Below, one piece after another: positions 8,559 to 17,272 of a stretch of DNA of 64,000 nt. The translations under genes were made by a program, and so were the position numbers. The DNA is from Burkholderia anthina (GTDB lineage Bacteria > Pseudomonadota > Gammaproteobacteria > Burkholderiales > Burkholderiaceae), in assembly GCF_001547525.1 (NCBI RefSeq), contig NZ_CM003768.1:3038001-3102000 (forward strand), written 5' to 3'. The number at the start of each line of letters is the position of its first letter. The first letter of the stretch is position 1. Below the pieces are notes generated by a model. That model did no database searches, was not told the origin of the DNA, and saw nothing but the letters and a program-made list of their open reading frames with translations.

Positions 8559-9269
8559 ATGTCCTTGATGTCCGTTTCGTCGGCGCCTGCCGACGCCTTT
8601 GCCGATCTCCCTCTGCTGGATTCCGAACCGGTGCCGCCGCGCATCGCCGCCGCGCTCGACGCGATGCGCGCGGGCCGCGCGGTCGTGCTGCAGGACGACC
8701 ACGACCGCGAGAACGAGGCCGACCTGATCGTCGCCGCCGAGCGCATCACGCCCGAGACGATGGCGCTGCTGATTCGCGAGTGCAGCGGCATCGTGTGCCT
8801 GTGCCTGACCGACGACACGGTGCGTGCGCTGGAACTGCCGCCGATGGTGCAGACCAACGAAAGCCGCAACGGCACCGCGTTCACCGTGTCGATCGAGGCG
8901 CGCGAAGGCGTGCATACCGGCGTGTCGGCGGCCGACCGCGTGACGACGATCCGCGCGGCGATCGCCGACGGCGCGAAGCCGCACGACATCGTGCGCCCCG
9001 GCCACGTGTTTCCGTTGCGTGCGCAACCGGGCGGCGTGCTCGCGCGCCGCGGTCACACCGAAGGTACGGTCGATCTGTCGATCCTCGCGGGCCTGAAGCC
9101 GGCCGGCGTGCTGTGCGAGCTGATGAATCCGGACGGCACGATGACGCGCGGCGACGATGTCGAGCGCTTCGCGCAACGGCACGGGCTGCCGATGCTGACG
9201 ATCGCGGAACTCGTCGCGTTCCGCGAGGCGCTGGCCGCCGCGCGCGAACGCTGCTGCGAGCCGGCCTGA
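8559..9269 (+). CDS. ribB: 3,4-dihydroxy-2-butanone-4-phosphate synthase, 236 aa
   Basis: RibB converts ribulose 5-phosphate to 3,4-dihydroxy-2-butanone 4-phosphate plus formate in riboflavin biosynthesis. The acidic active-site signature [10 protein letters not shown] lies at residues 46-55, and the C-terminal GHTEGTVDL block is intact. At 236 residues it is monofunctional, without the RibA GTP cyclohydrolase domain seen in fused RibBA proteins. The ATG at 8559 has GAGGAG upstream. It is preceded by an FMN riboswitch, which indicates feedback control by flavin. Confidence 0.96.
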   Translation: MSLMSVSSAPADAFADLPLLDSEPVPPRIAAALDAMRAGRAVVLQDDHDRENEADLIVAAERITPETMALLIRECSGIVCLCLTDDTVRALELPPMVQTNESRNGTAFTVSIEAREGVHTGVSAADRVTTIRAAIADGAKPHDIVRPGHVFPLRAQPGGVLARRGHTEGTVDLSILAGLKPAGVLCELMNPDGTMTRGDDVERFAQRHGLPMLTIAELVAFREALAAARERCCEPA

Positions 9270-9283
9270 GCGGAAGGAAACGC

Positions 9284-9301
9284 GGGCGCGTTCGCGCGCC
9301 C
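9284..9301. terminator. GC hairpin between convergent ribB and HAD genes
   Basis: GGGCGCG-TTCG-CGCGCCC forms a strong stem with a TTCG loop in the short gap between the two convergent genes. There is no T tract on either side, so rho-independent termination is only possible, not shown. Confidence 0.4.
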
Positions 9302-9341
9302 GTGGCGCGGCCGGATCGACCCGAACCGGCCCGAATGACGA

Positions 9342-10028
9342 TCAGGACTGCACGTCGCCGAATTCGCCGCGCATGCCGGCTTCGACGAGCGCCGGCAGTT
9401 CGTCCATCCTGCGCATGATCCGCGTGATGCCCATCGCGCGCAGCGCGTCCGCGTAGTTGTCGGGGATGTGGCTCGCGCCGACGAACGCGATCGTCTTCAT
9501 CCCGGCCGCCCGCGCGGCATTCAGCCCCGAGATGCTGTCCTCGACGACGACGCAGCGCGCCGGCGCGACGCCGAGCGTGTGCGCTGCGTGCAGGTACACG
9601 TCGGGGTAGGGTTTCGGCCGCGCGACCTGTTCGGCGCTGAACACGCGTTCGCCGAAGATCTCGGTGAGCGCGGCGCGCTTGAGCGAGCTGCGCACGCGCG
9701 CGAGCCGGCTGTTCGACACGACGGCGGCCGGCAGCGTGATCTTCAGCAGCGCGTCGCGCACGCCGCTGATCGGCGCGAGCGATTGCGCGAGCGCGACTTC
9801 GATGTTGTGCTCGATGGTCTCGATGAAGTTGGCGGGCATCTCGACCCCGAAGCGGGCTTCGATGCCGGTGAGGAAGCGGGACGTCTGCTGGCCGAATGCC
9901 GACTTCGCGGCGGCTTCGAAATCGAGGTTCGGGAACGTGGCGGACAGCGTGTCGAGCAGCACGCGGTCGGCGATGACTTCGCTGTCGACGAGCACGCCGT
10001 CGCAGTCGCAGATGAGGTGATCGAGCAT
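9342..10028 (-). CDS. HAD-superfamily hydrolase (phosphoglucomutase-like subgroup), 228 aa
   Basis: Motif I is DCDGVLVDSE (nucleophile Asp8 and acid/base Asp10). Motif II is near VVSNS, and motifs III/IV are at RPKPYPDVYL and VVEDSISGLNAARAAGM. An alpha-helical cap lies between motif I and II. This is the beta-phosphoglucomutase/phosphatase-like subgroup acting on small phosphorylated metabolites, often sugar phosphates. The start is the ATG at 10028. Neighbouring genes do not identify the substrate, though a sugar-related island follows on the same strand. Confidence 0.9.
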   Translation of the reverse strand: MLDHLICDCDGVLVDSEVIADRVLLDTLSATFPNLDFEAAAKSAFGQQTSRFLTGIEARFGVEMPANFIETIEHNIEVALAQSLAPISGVRDALLKITLPAAVVSNSRLARVRSSLKRAALTEIFGERVFSAEQVARPKPYPDVYLHAAHTLGVAPARCVVVEDSISGLNAARAAGMKTIAFVGASHIPDNYADALRAMGITRIMRRMDELPALVEAGMRGEFGDVQS

Positions 10029-10217
10029 GGTGATGAAAACGCGGGATATCGGCGACGCCGATCGATTCGCCATCATACGTGCTTTCACGCGCACGCCGCG
10101 CGACGTGGCGGCAAATTTGCCCGATGCGGCCGTGCCGTGCGGCAGTTGTGCCGGACGGCCGGCGCTTGCGCGGCGGCAGCGGTCCGCTTGCCCGGATCGC
10201 TGCCGCCGTTCGCGGCG

Positions 10218-11204
10218 TCACAGCTCGATCACGCGCCCCGTTTTCCACGACGTCATCGCGGCTTCGGCCAGCTCGAGCGCGGCGAGTCCGTCGTCGATCG
10301 TCGTCCTGACCGGCGTGCCGTCGCGCAACGCGTCGACGAAGTGCGCGATCTCGGCCGCGTACGCATGCCGGTAGCGTTCCAGGAAGAACGGCTCCGGCAC
10401 GTCCGTCGCGATGCCGCCGGCAAGCCACGCGCTCACCTCGGTCGGCCGCACGTTGCCGGCCTGCAGCATCCCGCGGCTGCCGAGCAGTTCGAAGCGCTGG
10501 TCGTAGCCGTACGCCGCGCGGCGCGACGTGTTGATCTGGCACAGCAGCCCGCGCCGCGTGCGGATCGTCACGGCGGTCGAATCGATGTCGCCGGCGTCGT
10601 GCACGGCCGGATCGGTCAGGCAGCTTCCCGTCGCATGCAGCGTGTGCGCTTCGTCGCCGAGGATCCAGCGGAACACGTCGAAGTCGTGGATCAGCATGTC
10701 CTTGAAAATGCCGCCCGAGCTGCGGAGGTAGTCGGCCGGCGGCGCGCCCGGGTCGCGGCTCGTGACGACCAGCATTTCAGGCGCGCCGATCTCGCCGCGC
10801 TCGACGCGCGCCTTCAGCGCCGCGAAGGTCGGGTCGAAGCGGCGCTGGAAACCGATCATGCAGGTCACGCCGGTGCGCCGCACGACGTCCGCGCATGCAC
10901 GCGAGCATTCGACGGCGAGGTCGACCGGCTTTTCGCAAAACACCGCCTTGCCCGCGTTCGCGGCCGCGACGATCAGGTCCGCGTGCGTATCGGTGCTCGA
11001 TGCGATCACGACGGCCCGCACCGACGCGTCGCCCAGCGCGCGTTCGACGTCGGCTGCCTGCGCGCCGTGCGCGCGAGCGAGTGCGTCCGCCGACGGCGCG
11101 TGCCGGTCGATCACGTACTTCAGTGTCGCGCCCGGATGGCGCGCGAGATTCGCCGCGTGGATCTTGCCGATCCTGCCCGCGCCGAACAAGGCGAATTCGA
11201 TCAT
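10218..11204 (-). CDS. iolG: Gfo/Idh/MocA oxidoreductase, inositol dehydrogenase/MocA-like, 328 aa
   Basis: An N-terminal Rossmann fold (FALFGAGRIGKIHAANL, residues 4-20) binds NAD. The family's EKPVDL block follows (Lys of CEKP is catalytic), with the substrate-domain signature GGIFKDMLIHDFDVFRW further on, where Asp and His line the active site. Members oxidise myo- or scyllo-inositol and related polyols; MocA is the rhizopine-pathway member. It starts at the ATG at 11204 with GGGAG upstream. It is the last gene of a three-gene minus-strand set with two TIM-barrel proteins. Symbol is by family resemblance; substrate is inferred. Confidence 0.85.
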   Translation of the reverse strand: MIEFALFGAGRIGKIHAANLARHPGATLKYVIDRHAPSADALARAHGAQAADVERALGDASVRAVVIASSTDTHADLIVAAANAGKAVFCEKPVDLAVECSRACADVVRRTGVTCMIGFQRRFDPTFAALKARVERGEIGAPEMLVVTSRDPGAPPADYLRSSGGIFKDMLIHDFDVFRWILGDEAHTLHATGSCLTDPAVHDAGDIDSTAVTIRTRRGLLCQINTSRRAAYGYDQRFELLGSRGMLQAGNVRPTEVSAWLAGGIATDVPEPFFLERYRHAYAAEIAHFVDALRDGTPVRTTIDDGLAALELAEAAMTSWKTGRVIEL

Positions 11205-11278
11205 TCCGTTCTCCCGTGGATTCACTTGTCTTGTCGATGCGCGACCGGCGTGGGCCGCACGCCGTCGCGACGGTCCGC

Positions 11279-12106
11279 TCAGCAATCCGCCAGCTCGCCG
11301 CGCACGTAGTCGAGGCTTGCCCGCAGCCGGTCCTCGATGTCGTCGGCTTCGGCGATCTCGTTCGCGAACGGCTCGAACGACAACGCACCGCCGTAGCCGC
11401 GCGCGAACAGCTCGCGTAGTTGCCGGACGTTGCCGAGCCGGTCGGCGCCGCCGACCAGCACGCGGTGGCCGTCGCGCATCCGCTCGACCGGCAGGTCGGC
11501 TTCCTCGACGCCCGAGAGGTGCACGAGGCCCGTGAGGTTCGGGAAGAAGACGTCCTCGCCGGCGAGGTGATGGTGGAACGTGTCGTGCACGAGCCGGAAC
11601 ACCGGTTCGCCCGCTGCCGCGTAGATGCCCTTCACCGCGTCCGACTTGCGGCGCAGCGCGCACTCTTCGAAACCGAGCGGCTCGATGAAGCCGAGCAGGC
11701 CGCGGGCTTCGAGGATCGGCTTCAATGCCTTCAGCGCCGCGACGAGATCCGCGTGGCGGGCGTGCTCGTCGCGCGTGTCGGCGCGGCTGTTGGTCGGGCA
11801 CAGCACCAGCGCCCGCGCGCCGCATTGCGCCGCGTAGTCGGCCAGCACGGTCGCCTCGTCGGCGCGCTCGGCATTCCACTGCTCGAAGCGCTGCAGTGCG
11901 TTGATCGTCAGGATCGTTACGCCGCCGGCTTCGACCGTCGCGCGGACGGCGGCGGCCGGCGTGCCGTCGGCGAGTTCGACGCCGTCGAGATCGTTGCGGA
12001 TCTCGATCGTGTCGACGCCGAGGCGCCGGCACAGCGCGACGTAGCGGTCGAGCGGCAAGCGCGGCGCGCTCATCCGGTTCAGCGAAAAGTGCAAGGCTTG
12101 CGTCAT
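11279..12106 (-). CDS. Sugar-phosphate isomerase/epimerase-like TIM barrel (IolI/MocC-like), 275 aa
   Basis: An AP-endonuclease-2 type TIM barrel. Metal-binding acids and histidines appear at FIEPLGFEEC, RLVHDTFHHHLAGED, LVHLSGVEE and ALSFEPFA, the pattern seen in IolI, IolE, MocC and hydroxypyruvate isomerases. Such enzymes isomerise or dehydrate ketoses and inosoles. It starts at the ATG at 12106 (upstream AGGACAG), 37 bases after the preceding gene and 74 bases before the inositol dehydrogenase gene, so the three look like one operon. The exact reaction is unknown. Confidence 0.82.
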   Translation of the reverse strand: MTQALHFSLNRMSAPRLPLDRYVALCRRLGVDTIEIRNDLDGVELADGTPAAAVRATVEAGGVTILTINALQRFEQWNAERADEATVLADYAAQCGARALVLCPTNSRADTRDEHARHADLVAALKALKPILEARGLLGFIEPLGFEECALRRKSDAVKGIYAAAGEPVFRLVHDTFHHHLAGEDVFFPNLTGLVHLSGVEEADLPVERMRDGHRVLVGGADRLGNVRQLRELFARGYGGALSFEPFANEIAEADDIEDRLRASLDYVRGELADC

Positions 12107-12143
12107 CGTTCTGTCCTTGGGGCTTGAGTGGGGCGGGTCCGGA

Positions 12144-13151
12144 TCAGGCGCCGGCGCGCGCGGCGAGTGCGTGCCACGTGTCGCGCAGCCAGTGCGCGCA
12201 CGCGACGTTGTTGTCGAAGATCGAATAGCGTGCGCCGCCGCCGTAGTCGGGAAACGGGATGAATTCGCAACTGATCTGCTCGAGCGGTGTCGCTTGCGCA
12301 TGGGCCTGCACCCGCGCCTGCAGCAACTGGCGCAACGCGGCTTTCCATGGATCGAGCGACTCGGCACGCCATTCGCCGTGGTACGCGCCCGGCGGCGGCG
12401 CGACGAACGGGTACTGGATGCCGCGTCCGGGCCGGCCGTCCGCGCGGCGCATCCAGCGATTGTCCGGGTTGTTCGGCACGACGCTGCGCGCATGCGCATG
12501 CCGGACCCAGCCGCGCGCGATCCAGTCGGCGTAGATCGCGGCGGGCGATGCGGGGTCGAGCATCGCGCGGCCGCCGTCGGCCGATTCGTGCAGGCCCGAT
12601 GCGTCGAGTTCGGCGCGATTGCCGATCTTGAACAGCAGGTGCGAATGATCGAGCGTGATCCGGAACGGCGCGCCCGCCTGCTCGACATGCCGCGCGACGC
12701 GTGCAACCCGCGCGAAATCCTCGCTCCACATGTCGACGTGCACTTCGAGGCTCGGCAGGCAGCCGGACGGTTCGCCCCATGCATAGGCGCGCAGGTAGAA
12801 ATCGGCGACTTCGCGATCCGACAGCGGATGGCCGTCCGCGTGATGCGCGAACAGCTGACAGTTGAGCACCGTGCTGCCGAACCGCGCGCCCGCCGCGACG
12901 ATCTCGGCGACATGCGCTTCGTCGCGGCCCGCGCACCAGATGCCGCCGATCACGCGAATCGGCAGCGCGTGGCGCTCGACCAGCGCGAAATACGGCGACA
13001 GGTCCTCGCCGCGCACCGGATTCTTTTCGACGTAGTCGAACACGCCGGCGGCGGCGACCATCCGGAAGCGCTCGGCGGGCGTGGGCGGCGGCAGCCCGTC
13101 GTGTTCGAGCACGCCGTCGAGATTCACGCCGATGAGGATCGGTTCAGCCAT
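12144..13151 (-). CDS. Xylose-isomerase-like TIM-barrel protein, 335 aa
   Basis: The sequence shows TIM-barrel elements with probable metal ligands at LPSLEVHVDMW and ITLDHSHLLFKI, and a second conserved-looking part near EFIPFPDYGGGARYSIFDNN. It resembles the sugar phosphate isomerase/epimerase superfamily more distantly than its neighbour. AGGAG is seven bases before the ATG at 13151. An operator-like site lies 68 bases upstream, nearly identical to one before the LacI gene. First gene of the set that includes the IolI-like and IolG-like proteins. The catalytic role is unassigned. Confidence 0.7.
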   Translation of the reverse strand: MAEPILIGVNLDGVLEHDGLPPPTPAERFRMVAAAGVFDYVEKNPVRGEDLSPYFALVERHALPIRVIGGIWCAGRDEAHVAEIVAAGARFGSTVLNCQLFAHHADGHPLSDREVADFYLRAYAWGEPSGCLPSLEVHVDMWSEDFARVARVARHVEQAGAPFRITLDHSHLLFKIGNRAELDASGLHESADGGRAMLDPASPAAIYADWIARGWVRHAHARSVVPNNPDNRWMRRADGRPGRGIQYPFVAPPPGAYHGEWRAESLDPWKAALRQLLQARVQAHAQATPLEQISCEFIPFPDYGGGARYSIFDNNVACAHWLRDTWHALAARAGA

Positions 13152-13218
13152 CGTCTCCTGTCCGTCGTTGTTCGTGGATGGCTGTCAATGTACGGACGCG
13201 CGGCGCGGGCTGCATGAC

Positions 13219-13240
13219 AAACGTTGACGAAAAATCGCCA
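13219..13240 (-). promoter_or_regulatory. Operator-like site upstream of the TIM-barrel/iolG operon
   Basis: Read on the minus strand, this 22-base site matches the plus-strand site at 14419-14440 at 20 of 22 positions, including the shared core TTTCGTCAACGTTT and the left flank TGGCGA. It lies 68 bases before the ATG at 13151. Binding by the neighbouring LacI regulator is inferred. Confidence 0.65.
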
Positions 13241-13292
13241 ATGCGGCGGTCGATTTTTTCGACGCATGCACGCGCCGGGCCGCACGGCGGGT

Positions 13293-14357
13293 TCACGGCT
13301 GCAGGTACGCGCTCGTCCTCACGTTCGCCGGACAGAACACACGGAATTCGACCGGATCGTGCGGCGGCGGCGCCTCGACGATGCCGCATGCATGCAGCAC
13401 GTGCTGCAGCGCGGAAATCGCCTGACCGTCCGGATCCTGGTCGATCGCGAGATCCATCGCGCCGGCTTCGATGAACGTGCGGTGCAGATCGATCATCTCG
13501 TGGCCGATCCATACGACGCGCCCGATCGCGCCGGCCCGGCGCAGCGCCGCCTCGATCCCGGCCGACCCGGCGCCGCTGTTGTAGATCGCGACCACGTCGT
13601 CGTGCGCCTGCAGCGCCTTCGACACCGCGCGGTAGCAGCGGTCGTCCTGGTCGAGCGTCTCGACCGGCGCGTCGTCGCAGCGCACGGCGGCGAACGCGTC
13701 GGCAAGCTGGTCGCGGCAGCCGGCCATCCGGTCGGCGTGCGCGCGGTAGCCCATGCGGCCGCCGAGCAGCAGCACGCGGCCGGGGCGCGCCGCGAGACGG
13801 CCAATGTAGTAGCCGGCCGTGCGCCCGGCGCGATAGTTGTCGATGCCGGCGAAGTGCGCGCGGTCGATGCCGCCGATGTCGGTGACCATCGTGACGACGG
13901 TCTCGCCACGCGCGATCGCGGCGGCCAGCGCGTCGCGCATGCGGGCCGTGTCGTGCGCGGTGACGATCAGCGCCGCGCGCCGGTACGCGGGCCGTTCGAT
14001 CAGCGCGGCGGCGCGCGCGTCGTCCGCGGCGGGCAGGATCGTCCGGTGCACGACCACGCGCCGGTCGAGCATTTGCAGCGAGCGCTGCAGCGCTTGCTGC
14101 AACCGCCGGAAGAACGGCGCGTCGGTGTCCGGCAGCAGTACGTCGACGTGGATCAGCCCGTGCCGCGTGTCGGGCAGCTGCCGCGGCACGCCGAGCTGCC
14201 GCGCGGCCGCCACCACGCGTTCGCGCGCCTGCGCGGAGACGCTGCCGCGCTCGTTCAGCACGCGGTCGACGGTCGTCGTGCTGACGCCGGCAAGCGCCGC
14301 GATCTCGTCGAAGCGCGCGGTGCGCTTGCGCCAGCGCGGCCCGGATTCTCCTGCCAT
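13293..14357 (-). CDS. LacI-family transcriptional regulator, 354 aa
   Basis: An N-terminal LacI helix-turn-helix (FDEIAALAGVSTTTVDRVLN, about residues 16-35, plus the hinge region) is followed by a periplasmic-binding-protein-like sensor domain with sugar-binding features (AHFAGIDNYRAGRTAGYYIG, RVLLLGGRMGYRAHADRMAG). The start at 14357 is chosen because GGAG lies six bases upstream; in-frame ATGs at 14369, 14384 and 14435 are less likely. It sits between the polyol operon and the divergent oxygenase operon and has a likely operator in its own promoter region, so it probably controls all three units. Confidence 0.9.
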   Translation of the reverse strand: MAGESGPRWRKRTARFDEIAALAGVSTTTVDRVLNERGSVSAQARERVVAAARQLGVPRQLPDTRHGLIHVDVLLPDTDAPFFRRLQQALQRSLQMLDRRVVVHRTILPAADDARAAALIERPAYRRAALIVTAHDTARMRDALAAAIARGETVVTMVTDIGGIDRAHFAGIDNYRAGRTAGYYIGRLAARPGRVLLLGGRMGYRAHADRMAGCRDQLADAFAAVRCDDAPVETLDQDDRCYRAVSKALQAHDDVVAIYNSGAGSAGIEAALRRAGAIGRVVWIGHEMIDLHRTFIEAGAMDLAIDQDPDGQAISALQHVLHACGIVEAPPPHDPVEFRVFCPANVRTSAYLQP

Positions 14358-14418
14358 GGTCGTCTCCATCGTGATAGGCGCCATCGATCGCGTGGCGTTG
14401 CCGGGAACGCTAAAGCGA

Positions 14419-14440
14419 TGGCGAAATTTCGTCAACGTTT
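14419..14440 (+). promoter_or_regulatory. Operator-like site between lacI-type gene and the oxygenase operon
   Basis: Contains TGGCGAAATTTCGTCAACG and extends to TTT; CGAAATTTCG within it is a perfect 10-base palindrome (14422-14431). It lies 62 bases before the regulator ATG and 90 bases before the oxygenase GTG, so it could control both divergent units. A near copy lies inverted at 13219-13240. Confidence 0.65.
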
Positions 14441-14529
14441 CGATTGAGCAGCGGAAGCCGGGCGCCTAATTTTGACTCCATGGCAGCGCGTGTCGCGCTT
14501 GCATCGCACAAGAACCCCAGGAGACAGAC

Positions 14530-15612
14530 GTGGCCCCTATCGACGACCCGACACGCAAGCGCAACGCGGCGCGCCGTCAGGAATACCGAATGATCGGCGG
14601 CGCGGGCGAGCGCGCGCAGGCGGCCGGGCTCGTCAACGCCGCGTGGTACCGGTGCGCGGTGCCGCGGCCGCTGATGAAGCAGTTGATGCAGCGCGGCGAC
14701 GCGCGTGCGATTCGCGACACGCTGATCTGGTACGCGGCGATCGCGATCAGCGGCGCGCTCGCGTGGCTGGCGTGGCGCGCGCATTCGGCGTGGGCGATCC
14801 CGGCGTTCTTCGTGTACGGCACCCTTTACTGCAGCCCGGCCGATTCGCGCTGGCACGAATGCGGGCACGGCACCGCGTTCCGCACGCGCTGGATGAACGA
14901 CGCGCTGTACCAGGTCGCGTCGTTCCAGGTGTTTCGCCGCGCAACCGCGTGGCGCTGGAGTCATGCGCGCCATCACACCGATACGCTGGTCGTCGGGCGC
15001 GATCCGGAAATCGCCGCGCCGAAGCCGACCGACTGGCTCGCGCTCGTGCTGAACGTCGTCGCGCTGAAGCACGTGGCCGGCGAGTTGCGCAAGATGATCG
15101 CGGCGTCGGTCACCGGCCGGCTCGACGACGAGGAGCGCACCTACGTGCCTGAATCGGAATGGCCGAAGGTCGTGCGCGAGTCGCGCATCCATCTCGCGAT
15201 CTACGCGCTCGTGGCGGGCGCCGCGATGTACTGGCACACGATCCTGCCGCTGCTCTACATCGGGCTGCCGAGCCTCTACGGCGCATGGCTGTACCTGTAT
15301 TTCGGCCTCACGCAGCACGCGGGCATGCCGGAGAACGTGCTCGATCACCGGCGCAACTGCCGCACCGTGATGATGAATCCGGTGTTCCGCTTCCTGTACT
15401 GGAACATGAACTATCACGTCGAGCACCACATGTTCCCGATGGTGCCGTTCCATGCGCTGCCGAAGCTGCACGAAGCCGTGAAGGCCGACATGCCGCCGCC
15501 GTACCGCAGCACGCTCGCCGCGTATGCGGAGATCGTGCCGGCGCTGATCCGGCAGACGCGCGATCCGTCCGATTACGTCGTGCGGCCGGTGCCCGATGCC
15601 GCGCGCGCATGA
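14530..15612 (+). CDS. Membrane fatty-acid-desaturase-fold oxygenase, MocD-like, 360 aa
   Basis: The three histidine boxes of the membrane diiron desaturase/hydroxylase family are present: HECGH (109-113), HARHH (145-149) and HVEHH (296-300). Hydrophobic segments at about 65-100 and 222-262 should place it in the inner membrane. Start is a GTG at 14530 with AGGAG eight bases upstream. It is followed directly by a Rieske ferredoxin and a ferredoxin reductase, the same three-part set as mocD-mocE-mocF of rhizobial rhizopine catabolism, where it is needed for removal of the O-methyl group. The substrate here is inferred. Confidence 0.82.
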   Translation: MAPIDDPTRKRNAARRQEYRMIGGAGERAQAAGLVNAAWYRCAVPRPLMKQLMQRGDARAIRDTLIWYAAIAISGALAWLAWRAHSAWAIPAFFVYGTLYCSPADSRWHECGHGTAFRTRWMNDALYQVASFQVFRRATAWRWSHARHHTDTLVVGRDPEIAAPKPTDWLALVLNVVALKHVAGELRKMIAASVTGRLDDEERTYVPESEWPKVVRESRIHLAIYALVAGAAMYWHTILPLLYIGLPSLYGAWLYLYFGLTQHAGMPENVLDHRRNCRTVMMNPVFRFLYWNMNYHVEHHMFPMVPFHALPKLHEAVKADMPPPYRSTLAAYAEIVPALIRQTRDPSDYVVRPVPDAARA

Positions 15613-15648
15613 CAGCTACCGACCATCCCGACGAAGGAGACACACCCC

Positions 15649-15957
15649 ATGACGCAATGGATCGACACCGGCGCGCTCGACGACATCGACGACGAAGACG
15701 TCGCGCGCTTCGATCACGCCGGCCGCACGTACGCGATCTACCGGATCGACGGCCAGGTGTACGCGAGCGACGGCCTGTGCACGCACGAGCACGTACATCT
15801 CGCGGACGGGTTCGTGATGGATCACGTGATCGAATGCCCGAAGCACAACGGTCGCTTCGACGTACGCGACGGCCGGCCGCTGTCCGCGCCCGCCTGCGAG
15901 AAGCTGCGCACGTACCGCGCGAAGATCGAAGACGGTCGCATCCTGATCGAGGTGTGA
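15649..15957 (+). CDS. Rieske [2Fe-2S] ferredoxin, MocE-like, 102 aa
   Basis: A small soluble Rieske protein. The ligand motifs are CTHEH (Cys44, His46) and CPKHNG (Cys63, His66), spaced as in Rieske-type ferredoxins. It should pass electrons from the downstream reductase to the upstream diiron oxygenase. AAGGAG precedes the ATG at 15649. The 36-base gap from the oxygenase gene and the 4-base gap to the reductase gene indicate a single operon. MocE of the rhizopine pathway is the closest named analogue that I recognise. Confidence 0.9.
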   Translation: MTQWIDTGALDDIDDEDVARFDHAGRTYAIYRIDGQVYASDGLCTHEHVHLADGFVMDHVIECPKHNGRFDVRDGRPLSAPACEKLRTYRAKIEDGRILIEV

Positions 15958-15961
15958 CGCG

Positions 15962-17230
15962 ATGAGCCACGACCGGGTAATGGCGATCGTCGGCGCGGGT
16001 CATGCGGGCGGCCGCGCGGCGCAGGTGCTGCGCGCGTCCGGCTGGCGCGGGCGCATCGTGCTGATCGGCGCGGAGCCGCACCCGCCGTACGAGCGGCCGC
16101 CGTTGTCGAAGGGCGTGCTGACGGGCGAGCGTAGCGCGGCGCAATGCCGGTTGCGCGATGCCGAGGCGTGGGCGGCCGATCGCGTCGAGCGGGTCGTCGC
16201 GACCGTCGAGCGCATCGATCCGCATGCACGCGAAGTACGCGTGGCCGGTGGACACGTGTTCGGCTACGACGCGTTGCTGCTGGCGACCGGCGGCAGCGCA
16301 CGCCGTCTGGCCATTCCGGGCGCGGCGCTCGACGGCGTGGTCGCGTTGCGTACGCTCGACGATGCGGCCGCGCTGGGCGCGCGGCTCGTGCCCGACGCAC
16401 GGATCGTGCTGGTCGGCGGCGGCTTCATCGGACTCGAAGTCGCGGCGTCGGCGCGGCAGCGCGGCTGCCGCGTGACCGTGCTCGATGCGGCGCCACGGCT
16501 GCTTGGCCGGGCAGTGCCGGAAGCCATCGCGACGCGCGTGCATGCGCTTCACGACGAGCGCGGCGTGGCGATCCGTCTGAACCGCACGCCCGTTGCGATC
16601 GAGCGGACCTCGGGCGGGGCGCTGGCCGTCTTGCTCGACGACGGCGACGCGCTGCTTGCCGACACGGTCGTGACCGGCATCGGCATCGAACCGGCCGACG
16701 CGCTGGCGCGCGACGCGGGCCTCGCGGTCGAGCGCGGGATCGTCGTGAACGCGCGGCTCGAGACGTCGGCGCGCGGCATCTACGCGGCCGGCGACGTCGC
16801 GGTGTTTCCGAGCGCGTTATCGGGGCGGTTGGTTCGCCAGGAGACGTGGCATGGCGCCGAGACGCAGGCGCACGTGGCCGCCCGCAACATGCTCGGCGCG
16901 GGCGAACCGTATCGCGACACGCCGTGGTTCTGGTCCGATCAATACGATGCGCAGTTGCAGGTGGCCGGAGAGCCGGCGCTCGGCGTGCAGTCGGTCGCGC
17001 GCGTGCTCGGCGCCGATGCGGAAATCCACTTCCATTTCGATGCGCTCGCGCGGCTCGTCGCGGCGAGCGGCTTCGGCCGTGCAGCGGGATTCGCGAAAGA
17101 AATGCGCGTGGCGAGAATGCTGGTCGAGCGCGGGATCGACGTGACGCCGGCGGCGGTCGCGAACGTCGGCGTGAAGCTGAAGTCGCTGGTGACGGCCGTG
17201 AATGACCGGTCGCGCAAAGGAGGGGAGTGA
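15962..17230 (+). CDS. FAD/NAD(P)H ferredoxin reductase, MocF-like, 422 aa
   Basis: A pyridine-nucleotide-disulfide-type ferredoxin reductase with two dinucleotide folds: FAD at AIVGAGHAGGRAAQVLRASG (about residues 9-28) and NAD(P)H at RIVLVGGGFIGLEVAAS (about 143-159). The FAD-closing motif is GIYAAGDVAVFP. This matches reductases of three-component oxygenases (RhodoCoxin/BphA4-like). The ATG at 15962 follows the ferredoxin stop by four bases. It completes the electron chain NAD(P)H to reductase to Rieske protein to oxygenase. Confidence 0.92.
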   Translation: MSHDRVMAIVGAGHAGGRAAQVLRASGWRGRIVLIGAEPHPPYERPPLSKGVLTGERSAAQCRLRDAEAWAADRVERVVATVERIDPHAREVRVAGGHVFGYDALLLATGGSARRLAIPGAALDGVVALRTLDDAAALGARLVPDARIVLVGGGFIGLEVAASARQRGCRVTVLDAAPRLLGRAVPEAIATRVHALHDERGVAIRLNRTPVAIERTSGGALAVLLDDGDALLADTVVTGIGIEPADALARDAGLAVERGIVVNARLETSARGIYAAGDVAVFPSALSGRLVRQETWHGAETQAHVAARNMLGAGEPYRDTPWFWSDQYDAQLQVAGEPALGVQSVARVLGADAEIHFHFDALARLVAASGFGRAAGFAKEMRVARMLVERGIDVTPAAVANVGVKLKSLVTAVNDRSRKGGE

Positions 17231-17272
17231 AGCGCGCGGCAGTGAACGCCGCGCGCTTCGTTCAAACGGCGA

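Noticed and set aside
9284..9301. GC hairpin as a true rho-independent terminator
   Set aside because: The stem is strong, but no T tract is present on either strand. Kept only as a possible terminator.
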